DNA from: Agarivorans sp. TSD2052
GTDB taxonomy: Bacteria > Pseudomonadota > Gammaproteobacteria > Enterobacterales > Celerinatantimonadaceae
NCBI RefSeq assembly: GCF_023238625.1
Contig: NZ_CP096670.1
Span: 2,717,501 to 2,781,500, forward strand
Direction: 5' to 3'
Length of the DNA stretch: 64,000 bases
Position numbers and translations under genes: made by a program. Within the stretch, counting starts at the first letter, position 1. Each line of letters begins with the position of its first letter. Shown one piece after another: positions 26,087 through 35,566 of this stretch. The notes beneath the pieces were generated by a model. That model had not been told where the DNA came from, searched no databases, and saw nothing but the letters and a program-made list of their open reading frames with translations.

Positions 26087-26600
26087 AGAGGCACTAGAAC
26101 CCGCACTAGAAACCTTAAACAACTTACCCTCAAGCCAGTTTGTCAGTGAAATGGCCAGTATTTGCACCAGTAAACACTGGCAACAAGGTTTGGCTGAGTT
26201 ACGCCCGTTTCATTCTAAACAGCATCTTTTGGAGATGACGAAGCAAGCCTTTGCTCCACTCAACGAAAGTGACTGGTTGGAAGCATTTGCTGGCCACCCG
26301 ATGATTGGTGACCTTGCATCACTACAAAAAAAATACAGCCAAGGCAAGCATTTAAGCCAAGCAGAGCAATCTCAAGTGAGTGAGGCTCAAGCACAAACTT
26401 TGCAAGATTTGTTAGCGCTAAACCAGCAGTACTTAAGCCGCTATGGCTTTATTTTTATTGTTTGTGCTAGCGGTAAATCAGCCGAACAAATGCTAGTAAT
26501 GTTACGCCAACGTCTTGGTCAATCTCGCGAACAAGAACTGACTATAGCTGCGCAGCAGCAACAACTGATTAGCCTATTAAGAATGGAGAACTTATTTTGA
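26079..26600 (+). CDS. uraD: OHCU decarboxylase
   Basis: A 173-residue helical enzyme that decarboxylates 2-oxo-4-hydroxy-4-carboxy-5-ureidoimidazoline to S-allantoin, the third step after urate oxidation. The catalytic motif AGHPMIGDL is at residues 71-79, with His73 the expected acid/base. FHSKQHLLEMTKQAFAPL and RYGFIFIVCASGKSAEQML match the family. It overlaps xdhC by 8 bases and ends within the TTG start region of uraH. Confidence 0.92.
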   Translation: MTKEALEPALETLNNLPSSQFVSEMASICTSKHWQQGLAELRPFHSKQHLLEMTKQAFAPLNESDWLEAFAGHPMIGDLASLQKKYSQGKHLSQAEQSQVSEAQAQTLQDLLALNQQYLSRYGFIFIVCASGKSAEQMLVMLRQRLGQSREQELTIAAQQQQLISLLRMENLF

Positions 26601-26923
26601 GTACTTTAAGTTGCCACGTTTTAGACACCAGCCGCGGACAACCCGCCATAGGGATCCCGGTAGAACTGTTTCGCTTTGGCGAAAACCAAGCTTTAGCCAC
26701 GGGTGAAACTAACCAAGACGGCCGCGTTAAGTTTGACCAGTTGGAGCTAGCGCCCGATTGCTACTGCTTACGCTTTATTACCGAGGCCTATTGCCTTGCC
26801 CATTTTCAGCAATGCTTTTTTCCCTTGGCTGATGTGGTGTTTAATACTGAGTCGACCCAGCCTCACTACCACATTCCTTTGTTGTTAAGTGGCTTTAGCT
26901 ACTCAACGTACCGAGGCAGTTAA
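26597..26923 (+). CDS. uraH: 5-hydroxyisourate hydrolase (transthyretin-like)
   Basis: A 108-residue transthyretin-fold hydrolase that opens 5-hydroxyisourate to OHCU. The signatures are CHVLDTSRGQPA at the N terminus (His7 catalytic) and the C-terminal tetrapeptide YRGS, which marks true hydrolases and not transthyretins. The central GRVKFDQLELAPDCYCLRF is also typical. The start is TTG at 26597, overlapping the uraD stop (TTTGA), because homology begins at this point; use of TTG probably tunes expression through coupling. Confidence 0.92.
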   Translation: MSTLSCHVLDTSRGQPAIGIPVELFRFGENQALATGETNQDGRVKFDQLELAPDCYCLRFITEAYCLAHFQQCFFPLADVVFNTESTQPHYHIPLLLSGFSYSTYRGS

Positions 26924-26924
26924 A

Positions 26925-28280
26925 ATGGAAAAAGCAGGGAACGCACTACAAATCCATCGCGGAAAAATGCTGCATTTTGCTAAAACAACCCTTAATCCCA
27001 GTGAACATTATAGCTATATTGAAGATGCTATTTTAGTCACCAGTAATGGGATAATTGAGTATTTTGGGGAAGCCAACGATTACCTACAACAAAACCAGCA
27101 ATATATTGATTCTGAGCATATTAGCATTGAGCAACACAGCGGGCTGATTATTCCGGGCTTAATTGACAGCCACGTGCACTACCCTCAAGTAGAGATTATC
27201 GCCAGTTTTGGTAAACAGCTGTTAGATTGGCTAAATACCTATACTTTTCCCGCCGAACAACAGTTTGTGAATGCGGCTTATGCGCGCGGCCAGGCAGAAT
27301 TTTTCATGAATCAGCTGTTTGCCCATGGCACCACCACCGCCAGCGTATACGCAACCGTTCACCCGCAATCGGTAAACAGTTTCTTTGACGTTGCCGAAGC
27401 CTATAACGCCCGAATGATTTGCGGCAAGGTATTAATGGACAGAAACTGCCCTGAAGCATTGCGGGACACCCCCGAGAGCGGCTACCGAGACAGTAAAAAA
27501 TTAATCGAACGTTGGCACAAACAAGGCCGCCAACTTTACGCAATAACACCACGTTTTGCCCCAACTAGCAGTGAACAACAACTGGCTAAAGCGGGTCAAT
27601 TGGCCAACGAACATCCCGATACCTATATTCAAACTCACCTGTCAGAAAACCCCAGTGAGGTGCAGTGGATTAATGAATTGTTCCCTGAGCATTCTGATTA
27701 CTTAGCGGTCTATGAAGCCCATGACTTAGTCCGAGATAAAGCACTATTTGGTCATGGTATTCACCTTACCGATCGTGAATATATTGCCTTAAGTGAATCC
27801 GGCGCAGCCATCAGCTTTTGCCCTTCGTCAAACCTGTTCTTAGGCAGTGGCTTATTCAATTATCAACGCGCACAAGCCAATGGCGTGCCCATCGCATTGG
27901 CCAGTGACGTAGGCGGCGGTACGAGTTTAAGCATGTTTGCCAACCAAGCCGACGCCTATAAAGTTTGCCAGATGCAGCAAACCAGCTTGAGCCCGTTTGA
28001 GTCTTTATATTTATGTACCCAAGGGGCAGCCCACACCATGGGCATCGACCATCAAGTGGGCAACCTAAACATTGGCACCGAGGCCGACTTTATCGAGTTA
28101 GATCTAGCCGCAACCCCGATGCTAGCGCAACGCATTCAACGCAGCACAAATTTAAGCGAACAATTATTTGCCATCAATATGTTGGGTGACGACCGCGTCA
28201 TTGCCAAAACCTATGTTGCAGGACAGCAAGTTTATCAAAAAGGAATTGAGTTATGTGGCCACAGCTTTACGAATGGTTAG
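26925..28280 (+). CDS. guaD: Guanine deaminase
   Basis: A 451-residue amidohydrolase converting guanine to xanthine. The zinc motif PGLIDSHVHYPQ lies at residues 77-88. The substrate and metal residues appear in HGTTTASVYATVHPQS, TPRFAPTSSEQQL, QTHLSENPSEVQWI, FGHGIHLTDRE, SFCPSSNLFLGSGLF and ALASDVGGGTSLSMF, all characteristic of GuaD. I start it at ATG 26925, one base after the uraH stop, with GAGG at 26911-26914. A GTG-initiated form 12 codons longer is possible. It overlaps puuD by 28 bases. Confidence 0.9.
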   Translation: MEKAGNALQIHRGKMLHFAKTTLNPSEHYSYIEDAILVTSNGIIEYFGEANDYLQQNQQYIDSEHISIEQHSGLIIPGLIDSHVHYPQVEIIASFGKQLLDWLNTYTFPAEQQFVNAAYARGQAEFFMNQLFAHGTTTASVYATVHPQSVNSFFDVAEAYNARMICGKVLMDRNCPEALRDTPESGYRDSKKLIERWHKQGRQLYAITPRFAPTSSEQQLAKAGQLANEHPDTYIQTHLSENPSEVQWINELFPEHSDYLAVYEAHDLVRDKALFGHGIHLTDREYIALSESGAAISFCPSSNLFLGSGLFNYQRAQANGVPIALASDVGGGTSLSMFANQADAYKVCQMQQTSLSPFESLYLCTQGAAHTMGIDHQVGNLNIGTEADFIELDLAATPMLAQRIQRSTNLSEQLFAINMLGDDRVIAKTYVAGQQVYQKGIELCGHSFTNG

Positions 28281-29458
28281 CCCTATTTATTAAATGGTTT
28301 CATGTAATAGCCGGGATCGCGTGGATCGGTGCTAGCTTTTACTTTGTATGGTTAGATAACAACCTAAGAACACCACCAGACTGGAAGCTTAAAAAAGGCA
28401 TTAAAGGTGATTTATGGGCCGTGCATGGCGGAGGATTTTATGAAGTAGCCAAGTATCAGGTAGGCCCAGAGAAAATGCCTAATAAACTGCACTGGTTTAA
28501 ATGGGAGGCCTACAGCACTTGGATAAGCGGCACCTTATTGCTGTTTTGGATTTACTATCTACGCGCCGACGCCTACTTAATTGACCCGCAAATAATGGCC
28601 TTAAGTGCTAGCCAAGCCGTCGCCTTAGGTGTTGGTGGTATTGCTGGTGGTTGGTTACTCTATGAAGGGCTGTTGCGTTCGCCTATTGCTAACAAACCTT
28701 TGCTACTGAGCCTAGTGCTCGTGGTATTGGGCGCACTGTTTTGCTATGGCTTTACCCAAGTATTTAGCGGCCGTGGCGCGTTTATTCATATGGGCGCATT
28801 AATCGGTACCATTATGGTTGCCAATGTATGGGTTAAGATTATTCCTGGCCAGCGTCAGATGGTGGCGCAGGTAACAGCAGGCGAAGCGGTAGATCCAGCG
28901 CCAGGTTTAGAAGCCAAAAAACGTTCGGTGCACAATAACTACCTTACCCTACCGGTGATTTTTTTAATGATCAGTAATCATTACCCAATGATTTATCAGC
29001 ATCCCCATAGCTGGTTGATTTTGTGTGCAATTATTGGTTTAAGTGCTTGGATCCGCCATTTCTTTAACCTCAAACATCAGGGGATTCACAAACCGAGCAT
29101 TATCGTTAGTGGCGCCATTGGTTTATTTGTTCTTGCGTTATTTCTAAGCTGGGGTGGCAGCCAAGCCAAGCCCGTGCCGCAGGCCAACGAGTTACTCGGT
29201 GACCTAAATGCAACGCAACAGCAAGCAATGGCAATCATCAGTGAGCGTTGCGCCAGTTGCCACAGTCGCACGACCACCGATGATATGTTTACCGCCGCTC
29301 AGGGCGGGGTAATGTTAGATACGTGGCAAGATGTAGAGCGTTGGAAAGAACGGATCGTTACCCGCGCCACCGACACCAAAGACATGCCGTTTTTAAACAA
29401 AACCAAGATCACCGAGGCCGAACGGCAAACACTTAAGCAAGTGCTGAGCGCGCAATAA
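28253..29458 (+). CDS. puuD: Urate hydroxylase PuuD (membrane, with cytochrome c domain)
   Basis: A 401-residue integral membrane urate oxidase. The first roughly 300 residues form the eight-helix urate oxidase N domain (WFHVIAGIAWIGASFYFVWLD near residue 15, WAVHGGGFYEVAKYQ, FKWEAYSTWISG). The C-terminal part is a cytochrome c domain with CASCH at about 333-337, where heme binds. It oxidises urate to 5-hydroxyisourate and passes electrons to the respiratory chain, not to O2 to make peroxide. It is the last gene of the xdhA-puuD run and is followed by a strong terminator. Purine oxidation therefore appears tied to respiration. Confidence 0.92.
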   Translation: MWPQLYEWLALFIKWFHVIAGIAWIGASFYFVWLDNNLRTPPDWKLKKGIKGDLWAVHGGGFYEVAKYQVGPEKMPNKLHWFKWEAYSTWISGTLLLFWIYYLRADAYLIDPQIMALSASQAVALGVGGIAGGWLLYEGLLRSPIANKPLLLSLVLVVLGALFCYGFTQVFSGRGAFIHMGALIGTIMVANVWVKIIPGQRQMVAQVTAGEAVDPAPGLEAKKRSVHNNYLTLPVIFLMISNHYPMIYQHPHSWLILCAIIGLSAWIRHFFNLKHQGIHKPSIIVSGAIGLFVLALFLSWGGSQAKPVPQANELLGDLNATQQQAMAIISERCASCHSRTTTDDMFTAAQGGVMLDTWQDVERWKERIVTRATDTKDMPFLNKTKITEAERQTLKQVLSAQ

Positions 29459-29478
29459 GCACGAACACGGGCAGTCTA

Positions 29479-29506
29479 AAAAGCATCGCATTATTGCGAT
29501 GCTTTT
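29479..29506 (+). terminator. Rho-independent terminator after puuD
   Basis: A 12-bp perfect stem AAAAGCATCGCA / TGCGATGCTTTT (29479-29490 and 29495-29506) with the loop TTAT. It ends the purine operon. Its stem is nearly the same as the terminator at 34629-34660. Confidence 0.88.
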
Positions 29507-29654
29507 GGTTTCACTCTATTAACCCACCACCGTCGAGGTAATCGATGGGATAATGCGTGGCTATCCGTCACTGCTTATCCTACTAAAAACCTCATAACAC
29601 AGTAGCCGTCTATTTTGAGCGCTAGGCTTACTTAGACACTTAACGGAAATGCTA

Positions 29655-29996
29655 TTAGTTAACCAGCTCAACACGATCAACGTCAATCGTGGTAAATCGA
29701 CCGCTGTCGACTTCACCAATAATCCTTATTTTGTCATTTTGGGTAATGTCCAGTCCGTTAAAGTCTTCATTGTCGATGTCAACTTCAATGTTCCCGGTAT
29801 CGTCTTTGAATAAGTAATGTTCTGACCCCATGTATTTAACAATATAACCTTCAAGTGTCACTCTGCTGTCATCACTCATCGATTGAACAGACTGAACAGA
29901 AGTAATGTTTGATGTTATTTCAGATCCCACAAATCCTGCCAAAGCAGCCGTTGAAATAGTAAGTGTGGAGAGCAAAACTAATAATTTTATTTTCAT
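29655..29996 (-). CDS. YgiW/YdeI-type periplasmic OB-fold (BOF) stress protein
   Basis: A 113-residue exported protein. The signal peptide is MKIKLLVLLSTLTISTAALA (residues 1-20). The OB-fold domain has the family pattern SDDSRVTLEGYIVKYMGSEHYLFKDDTGNIEVDIDNEDFNG (about 41-81), then KIRIIGEVDSG and a C-terminal VDRVELV strand. E. coli relatives YgiW and YdeI are linked to peroxide and cation stress. The longer upstream frame (to 30152) is rejected because ATG 29996 has TAAGGGA well spaced and starts a perfect signal peptide. It stands alone between convergent terminator and the efflux operon. Confidence 0.85.
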   Translation of the reverse strand: MKIKLLVLLSTLTISTAALAGFVGSEITSNITSVQSVQSMSDDSRVTLEGYIVKYMGSEHYLFKDDTGNIEVDIDNEDFNGLDITQNDKIRIIGEVDSGRFTTIDVDRVELVN

Positions 29997-30349
29997 AGAT
30001 GTTCCCTTAGGTTTTAAGGTGGCACTGGCTGTGTGGAGAGAATAATACGCGCTGAAACAGGCAAGAACGAACCAGATTCCATTCATTAATCGAATAGATT
30101 TAAACCAACCTTTTCTTAATACTTCATCAGTATTGCCTGTGCTCAAAAACATAGCCGTTACTTAAGTCGCAACGATTTGCCTCATTGACCCCGCACCTAT
30201 CTGAGCCATTGGAGGCATTAGATCTAACCCTTGCATTGGACACAGTACCCAACACCCTGACCTATTCGTTTTATTAATGGTAACTGGTTTCTCCTATTCC
30301 AGACAAGCTATTAGTATGAACGGCATGTTCCTACTATTTGAGATTACTT

Positions 30350-31456
30350 ATGCGCACTTCAACCAAATTATTAACAGGTTTACTACCTATCGCCCTTGTT
30401 GCTTGTCAATCTGAACCCCAAATCGAGGACACTGCTATTCCCCTTGTTTCAGTCATTTCAGTTCAACAGCAACCTTACTATCTAAACGAACAGTTTATCG
30501 GGAAAACCGATGCTATTGCTAAAGTTGACATCATTCCACGGGTTTCTGGCTATCTGAAAAAACGCCACTTTGTGGAAGGTGAAGAAGTAAAAAAGGGCGA
30601 CTTGCTTTACGAAATAGATGCGACAGCTTTTCAACTTGAAGTGCAACGCCTTGATGCGGCATTAAGCGAGATAACAGCCAATTTTCATATCATCGATAAA
30701 AAGCATACTAAAGCAAAATCCCTTGTCGCCAAATCAGCCTTATCTTCACTTGAATTTGAACAATTAGCAGCCGAACGACAGATGGCCCAAGCCCAAATAC
30801 AGGCGGCTAAAGCGATATTAGAACGCGCTAAACTAGAGCTATCTTATACAAAAGTTTCAGCGCCTTTTGATGGCATTATAGGCGAAAGTAGAGTGAGCAC
30901 GGGAGCTTTAGTAGGGCCAGATTCTGAGCCCCTAACTCGAATTAATAGCCTTGAATCGGTTTACGTTAATATTCAGTTAGATGAAAAGCGCCACGTAAAT
31001 AATCTCCAAGAACAGTTGATTCAAGGTAAGCAGGTGGCTAAACCTACCTTCAATTTGCAGCTCGCCAATGGGGCTGATTATGGCCATTCTGGTGAAGCTA
31101 ACTTCATCGATAACGAAATGGACAGTACTAATGGTGCGATAACCTTTAGAGTTAAATTTCCTAACCCAGAAAATCTACTAGTACCCGGTCAATTTGTTAC
31201 CGTAACCAGTGTCGATAGCCAACCGTCTTCATCCATCCTCATTCCTCAAATGGCAGTTCAAGAAAACCAACAAGGCCGCTATGTACTGGTAGTCAATGAC
31301 AAACACCAAGTAAAAGAAAAGTATCTGCGGGTTGGCCAACGAGTTGAGCAACAATGGCTAGTTGAATCGGGCCTACAACTTGGTGAGCAAGTCATCGTCA
31401 AAGGCCTGCAATCGGTCAGGCCTGGCAGTATTGTTGAAATAGAAAAACGAGGATAG
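30350..31456 (+). CDS. RND efflux periplasmic adaptor (lipoprotein)
   Basis: A 368-residue membrane fusion protein of the AcrA/MexA type. The signal MRTSTKLLTGLLPIALVAC ends in the lipobox LVAC, so it should be lipid-anchored. Next come the split lipoyl domain (VSGYLKKRHFVEGEEVKKGDLLYEID and VSAPFDGIIGESRVSTGALVG) around a coiled-coil hairpin (about residues 85-155), then beta-barrel and membrane-proximal domains. A TTG start four codons upstream is possible. It precedes the RND pump gene by four bases. No outer-membrane channel gene is adjacent, so a TolC encoded elsewhere is implied. Confidence 0.9.
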   Translation: MRTSTKLLTGLLPIALVACQSEPQIEDTAIPLVSVISVQQQPYYLNEQFIGKTDAIAKVDIIPRVSGYLKKRHFVEGEEVKKGDLLYEIDATAFQLEVQRLDAALSEITANFHIIDKKHTKAKSLVAKSALSSLEFEQLAAERQMAQAQIQAAKAILERAKLELSYTKVSAPFDGIIGESRVSTGALVGPDSEPLTRINSLESVYVNIQLDEKRHVNNLQEQLIQGKQVAKPTFNLQLANGADYGHSGEANFIDNEMDSTNGAITFRVKFPNPENLLVPGQFVTVTSVDSQPSSSILIPQMAVQENQQGRYVLVVNDKHQVKEKYLRVGQRVEQQWLVESGLQLGEQVIVKGLQSVRPGSIVEIEKRG

Positions 31457-31460
31457 ACCC

Positions 31461-34400
31461 ATGGCCGAATTTTTTATCAAACGCCCTAAATTTGCGATAG
31501 TACTGTCTATCGTCATGACAATTGCTGGCCTACTGACCTTGGTCAAAATGCCAGTGTCTCAATTCCCCAACATTGTTCCACCATCCATCGAAGTGTTTGC
31601 GGTATACCCAGGCGCTGACCACAATACTATTAGAGATACTGTGGCCACCGTGATTGAACAAGAAATCAATGGTGTTGAAGGGATGATCTATTTGGAGTCA
31701 AAGTCCAATAACGATAACTCATACCTGGCTTACGTCACCTTCGAAATAGGCTCAGATCCAGATAAAGCGCAAGTGCTCGTTCAAAACCGGGTCAACAAAG
31801 CGATGTCGAAATTACCCGAAGAGGTAAAAAGACAAGGCGTTACCGTAGAGAAAGTCGCTAACTCCATCTTAATGACCGTTAGCCCTTATTCCAAAAACGG
31901 TGAGTTCGATAACCTATTCTTATCTAACTACGCCTCGTTGAATATTAAAGATGCCTTATTACGCGTGAAGGGTGTTGGTAAAGTGCAAGTTATCGGCGAG
32001 CAAAACTACGCTATGCGCGTTTGGTTAAATCCTGAAAAAATGGCCGCAAGAGGCATTAACGCTTCACAGGTGGCTAGCGCAATTTCAGCGCAAAACACCA
32101 CGGTCTCAGCGGGTAAAATTGGAGAAAGGCCCAGTGCGGGCAATCAGGTTTTTCAATACACAATACAAACCCAAGGTCGTTTACTCAATGCAGAACAGTT
32201 TGAGAAAATTGTACTCGCATCTAACAATGATGGCAGCTTTGTATATTTAAGTGATGTGGCACGCGTTGAACTTGGCGCCGAGCAGTATTCTGCCATCGCC
32301 ACTTTTGCTGGCAATGAAAGCCCTATTTTAGCTATCTACCAAGCGCCGGGGGCTAATGCCTTACAAGTAGCAGAAGATGTTCGTAATCAAATGCAAAGCC
32401 TAAGCGAACGTTTTCCTGATGGGCTCGACTACGAAGTGTCTTTCGACTCAACAACCTTCATCAAAGTATCTATGGATGAAGTATTTGAGACTCTGTACAT
32501 CGCAGTCGCATTAGTGGTGTTAGTCACGTTCATATTTTTACAAAGCTGGCGTGCAACCATCATTCCGGCCATAGCCATTCCAGTCTCGCTTATCGGCACT
32601 TTTGTGGTAATGGCAGCGATGGGGATTGATATCAATACCGTCTCTATGTTTGGCTTAATTTTGGCTATTGGGGTGGTGGTAGATGCCGCTATTGTAGTCA
32701 TCGAAAACGTAGAGCGTTTAATGGAGGAAGAGCACCTAGAGCCATCAGAAGCCACCTCCAAAGCCATGAAAGAAGTCACCGGTCCTTTAGTTGCCTCAGC
32801 GCTGGTGTTGTTGGCAGTATTCGGTCCAGTGTCCATCGCACCAGGTATGGTGGGGCAAATGTATCAGCAATTTGGTGTCACCATCTCAGTGTCTACCATT
32901 ATTTCGACCATAGTCGCTCTAACACTAACCCCCGCCTTATGTGCGGTGATGTTAAAGCATCAAGAAAAAAAACAAACTGGCTTTTTTGCTGCTTTTAACC
33001 GCTCGGTTGATCAAGTCACTCATGGCTATGTTAATTCGGTCAATTTCCTTGGCCGTCGCCTCGCGATGTCAGGCATGCTATTTGCGTTGATTTTGGCAGG
33101 TATAGTGATATTGGCTAATAATACTCCGACCGACTTCATCCCGGCTGAAGACCAAGGTTCATTTATGATCGATGTGAACTTATCAGAAGCGTCAGCACTC
33201 GATAGAACCGAGTTAATGGTAGACAATCTAGTCACACAGATTTCTGATCTTGACGGTGTCAAACATGTGATTGCGGCAAAAGGCTACTCCTTGCTCAAAG
33301 GTGCGTCATCACCAAATTCAGGCATGATGATTGTGGTACTAAACGATTGGAGTGAAAGAAACGAGCCGCAACAAAGTGAATTTGCTTTATTAGCCAAGGC
33401 GCAAGCCATCATCGATGCTGATACCGATGTCTCAGGTATGGCCTTTTCGATGCCCGCAATCCCCGGCCTTGGCAATGCAGGAGGTCTGACAATGCAAGTG
33501 GAAGATCTTAATGGTCAACCTGTAGAAAAGATGGCACCAGCACTCGATAGCTATTTAGCAGCGCTGAATCAATCCGATACGATAGCAATGGCCTTTTCAA
33601 CCTATAGCGCCAATGTGCCGCAGCTTTACCTTGATATCGATAGACAAAAAGCCATGGCATTGGGTGTAGATCTAAATGAGGTCAATACGACCTTATCGGC
33701 AATGATGGGTAACTTATATGTCAATGATTTCACAAAGTTTGGTAAAAATTATCAAGTGAATTTACTGTCAGAGCAAGAGTTCCGTAATGAAGAAAGCGAT
33801 CTGAGTCGCCTGTATGTAAAGTCTGAAAGTGGCAGTATGGTTAAGCTGGCCACCTTCGCCAGCTACCAACCACTGGTTGGCTCAGACAACACCGCGCGTT
33901 ATAACTTGTACAACACAGCGCAAATTCTCGCGATACCCGCTCATGGTTATAGTTCTGGTGACGCCATTACAGAAATGGAGAAGATCGCTGGCGAAATACT
34001 GCCTTCAGGCTATGCCTACGAATGGACAGGCATGACTTACCAAGAGCTTGCCGCTGGTGATGCGACTCTGTTTTTATTTGGTTTAGCGCTGCTGTTTACT
34101 TACCTCTTTTTGGTTGCCCAATATGAAAGCTGGTTAATTCCTGTCGCTATCATTTTGTGTGTACCCACAGGCTTGATTGGTGCATTTTCTTTAGTTTATG
34201 CCAGCGGTGGAACCATTAACCTGTATACCCAAGTTGGCCTAATTTTACTTATAGGTATGGCAAGTCGAAATGCAATTTTAATTGTAGAATTCGCTAAAAG
34301 CCTAAGAGAAGAACAGGGTTTATCGATTATTGAGTCTGCCAAAAAAGCCATTGCTCTGCGTATTCGAGCGGTATTGATGACCGCCTTTTCATTTATCTTA

Positions 34401-34613
34401 GGGGTATTACCGCTGGTGGTAGCCTCTGGCGCCGGCGCAGCCAGTCGCAATGCGCTGGGCTTAACCAGCTTTGGTGGCATGTTAGCAGCAACCCTGATTG
34501 GTTGTATATTTGTACCGGTTTTTTATATTGCCTTACAACGTTTACGCGAAATCAGACACGTTAAGAGTGAACCCTTAGCGATGTTAGATAAGGAAATAGA
34601 CGCTAAAAGCTAA
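31461..34613 (+). CDS. RND efflux pump, HAE1 family (AcrB/MexB-like)
   Basis: A 1050-residue inner-membrane proton antiporter. It starts MAEFFIKRPKFAIVLSIVMTIAGLLTL, the standard first helix, and contains the two large periplasmic loops and helices of the family, with GLILAIGVVVDAAIVVIENVERLMEE (TM4 with the proton-relay Asp residues), RATIIPAIAIPVSLIGTF and, in the second half, GLILLIGMASRNAILIVEFAK. The length fits AcrB-type pumps, which export hydrophobic drugs, bile salts and similar compounds. It forms an operon with the adaptor. Its neighbour, a LysR gene, is convergent and so is not an obvious regulator of it. Confidence 0.93.
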   Translation: MAEFFIKRPKFAIVLSIVMTIAGLLTLVKMPVSQFPNIVPPSIEVFAVYPGADHNTIRDTVATVIEQEINGVEGMIYLESKSNNDNSYLAYVTFEIGSDPDKAQVLVQNRVNKAMSKLPEEVKRQGVTVEKVANSILMTVSPYSKNGEFDNLFLSNYASLNIKDALLRVKGVGKVQVIGEQNYAMRVWLNPEKMAARGINASQVASAISAQNTTVSAGKIGERPSAGNQVFQYTIQTQGRLLNAEQFEKIVLASNNDGSFVYLSDVARVELGAEQYSAIATFAGNESPILAIYQAPGANALQVAEDVRNQMQSLSERFPDGLDYEVSFDSTTFIKVSMDEVFETLYIAVALVVLVTFIFLQSWRATIIPAIAIPVSLIGTFVVMAAMGIDINTVSMFGLILAIGVVVDAAIVVIENVERLMEEEHLEPSEATSKAMKEVTGPLVASALVLLAVFGPVSIAPGMVGQMYQQFGVTISVSTIISTIVALTLTPALCAVMLKHQEKKQTGFFAAFNRSVDQVTHGYVNSVNFLGRRLAMSGMLFALILAGIVILANNTPTDFIPAEDQGSFMIDVNLSEASALDRTELMVDNLVTQISDLDGVKHVIAAKGYSLLKGASSPNSGMMIVVLNDWSERNEPQQSEFALLAKAQAIIDADTDVSGMAFSMPAIPGLGNAGGLTMQVEDLNGQPVEKMAPALDSYLAALNQSDTIAMAFSTYSANVPQLYLDIDRQKAMALGVDLNEVNTTLSAMMGNLYVNDFTKFGKNYQVNLLSEQEFRNEESDLSRLYVKSESGSMVKLATFASYQPLVGSDNTARYNLYNTAQILAIPAHGYSSGDAITEMEKIAGEILPSGYAYEWTGMTYQELAAGDATLFLFGLALLFTYLFLVAQYESWLIPVAIILCVPTGLIGAFSLVYASGGTINLYTQVGLILLIGMASRNAILIVEFAKSLREEQGLSIIESAKKAIALRIRAVLMTAFSFILGVLPLVVASGAGAASRNALGLTSFGGMLAATLIGCIFVPVFYIALQRLREIRHVKSEPLAMLDKEIDAKS

Positions 34614-34628
34614 GTAATCACCACAATA

Positions 34629-34660
34629 AAAAAAGCATCGTATTATGGCGATGCTTTTTT
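34629..34660. terminator. Rho-independent terminator, RND operon / lysR
   Basis: A 12-bp stem AAAAAAGCATCG / CGATGCTTTTTT (34629-34640 and 34649-34660) with an 8-nt loop. Runs of A and T on both sides make it bidirectional, ending the efflux operon and the convergent lysR gene (stop near 34685). Confidence 0.88.
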
Positions 34661-34684
34661 ATATCCAAAGAAAACCGTCGTTCA

Positions 34685-35566
34685 TTAAAGCTTATCAGTG
34701 ACTTGTTTGGCAGCATCAATGAAACATTGCATGGCTGGGTTTATGGTTTTACTGCTCAAATGTATTATTTCGCTAAACCAAAGCTCTGTTCTGGCATCAT
34801 CAATATTAAACTCTTGCACTTGACCTGATTCGATATAGCGCTGCGCTAGGTAACTAGGCATCATGGACCAGCCCAAACCGGCAGCCACCATCTCAACAAT
34901 TTCATTGGCATTATTGGCAACCAATACGCGATTGCTGATTTTATGAGTACCTTCTAAACCAGCTTCTAACATAAAGTTATGCAAAATTTGTGGTGTTGCT
35001 CTGACGGTTGTGATGTCGAGCGAACGGTTCATTATCTTTATCTTTGCCGAGATGATATTAATCAGTTCGAAGGCAAAACTGCGGCTCAAAGTAAAGTCGG
35101 CTGAAGTATTCATGCTAGTTGCGACCATGCCGACATCTGCCACCCCTGAACGCAACCAAGAGCGTATTTGCATAACATCGCCATTAAGCACTTTTAGATT
35201 AATACTAGGAAACCGCTCAAGCACTGCCTGATAGCAGGCGACTACTTCGGGGCAGCGTAAAGTGTCATCTATGGCCACTGTAAAGTGGCTAGGGTGCTCG
35301 GCTAAAACGCTATCTGCTTTATTCTGAAACTGCCCTGCCTCAACGAGCACCGGCTTGGCAAAGTCATACATATCTTTACCGCGACCAGTGAGAATAATAC
35401 TGCGTTTACTGCGCTCAAATAGTTGAAAACCCAAATCAATCTCTAGATTCGCCACTAACTCACTAATCGTAGAAGAATGTTTGCCAATATTGATGGCTGC
35501 ACCACGAAAACTCCCCTGTTCGACCGTCTCAACAAAAGCGCTTAACTGGTCTAGTGTAAAAGCCAT
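34685..35566 (-). CDS. LysR family regulator (first of the hydrolase-linked set)
   Basis: A 293-residue LysR regulator. The winged helix covers residues 4-62 (FTLDQLSAFVETVEQGSFRGAA, STISELVANLEIDLGFQLFERSKRSIILT), and the effector domain about 90-290. It is divergent from the exported Ntn hydrolase gene at 35749, with 182 bases between them, so it probably controls that gene. It is clearly paralogous to the LysR at 39046: both share a segment of the form FxVAID-x-L with a downstream FPxIxLxVLxGDxxQ. This makes two LysR-hydrolase pairs within 5 kb. ATG 35566 is preceded by AGAGGT. Confidence 0.87.
   Translation of the reverse strand: MAFTLDQLSAFVETVEQGSFRGAAINIGKHSSTISELVANLEIDLGFQLFERSKRSIILTGRGKDMYDFAKPVLVEAGQFQNKADSVLAEHPSHFTVAIDDTLRCPEVVACYQAVLERFPSINLKVLNGDVMQIRSWLRSGVADVGMVATSMNTSADFTLSRSFAFELINIISAKIKIMNRSLDITTVRATPQILHNFMLEAGLEGTHKISNRVLVANNANEIVEMVAAGLGWSMMPSYLAQRYIESGQVQEFNIDDARTELWFSEIIHLSSKTINPAMQCFIDAAKQVTDKL

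Noticed and set aside
29996-30152. Longer 165-residue form of the BOF protein
   Set aside because: The extra 52 residues precede a perfect signal peptide that has its own ribosome binding site.
30350-34613. The RND operon as direct target of the LysR at 34685
   Set aside because: The LysR gene is convergent with the pump and divergent from the Ntn hydrolase, which is the more usual target arrangement.
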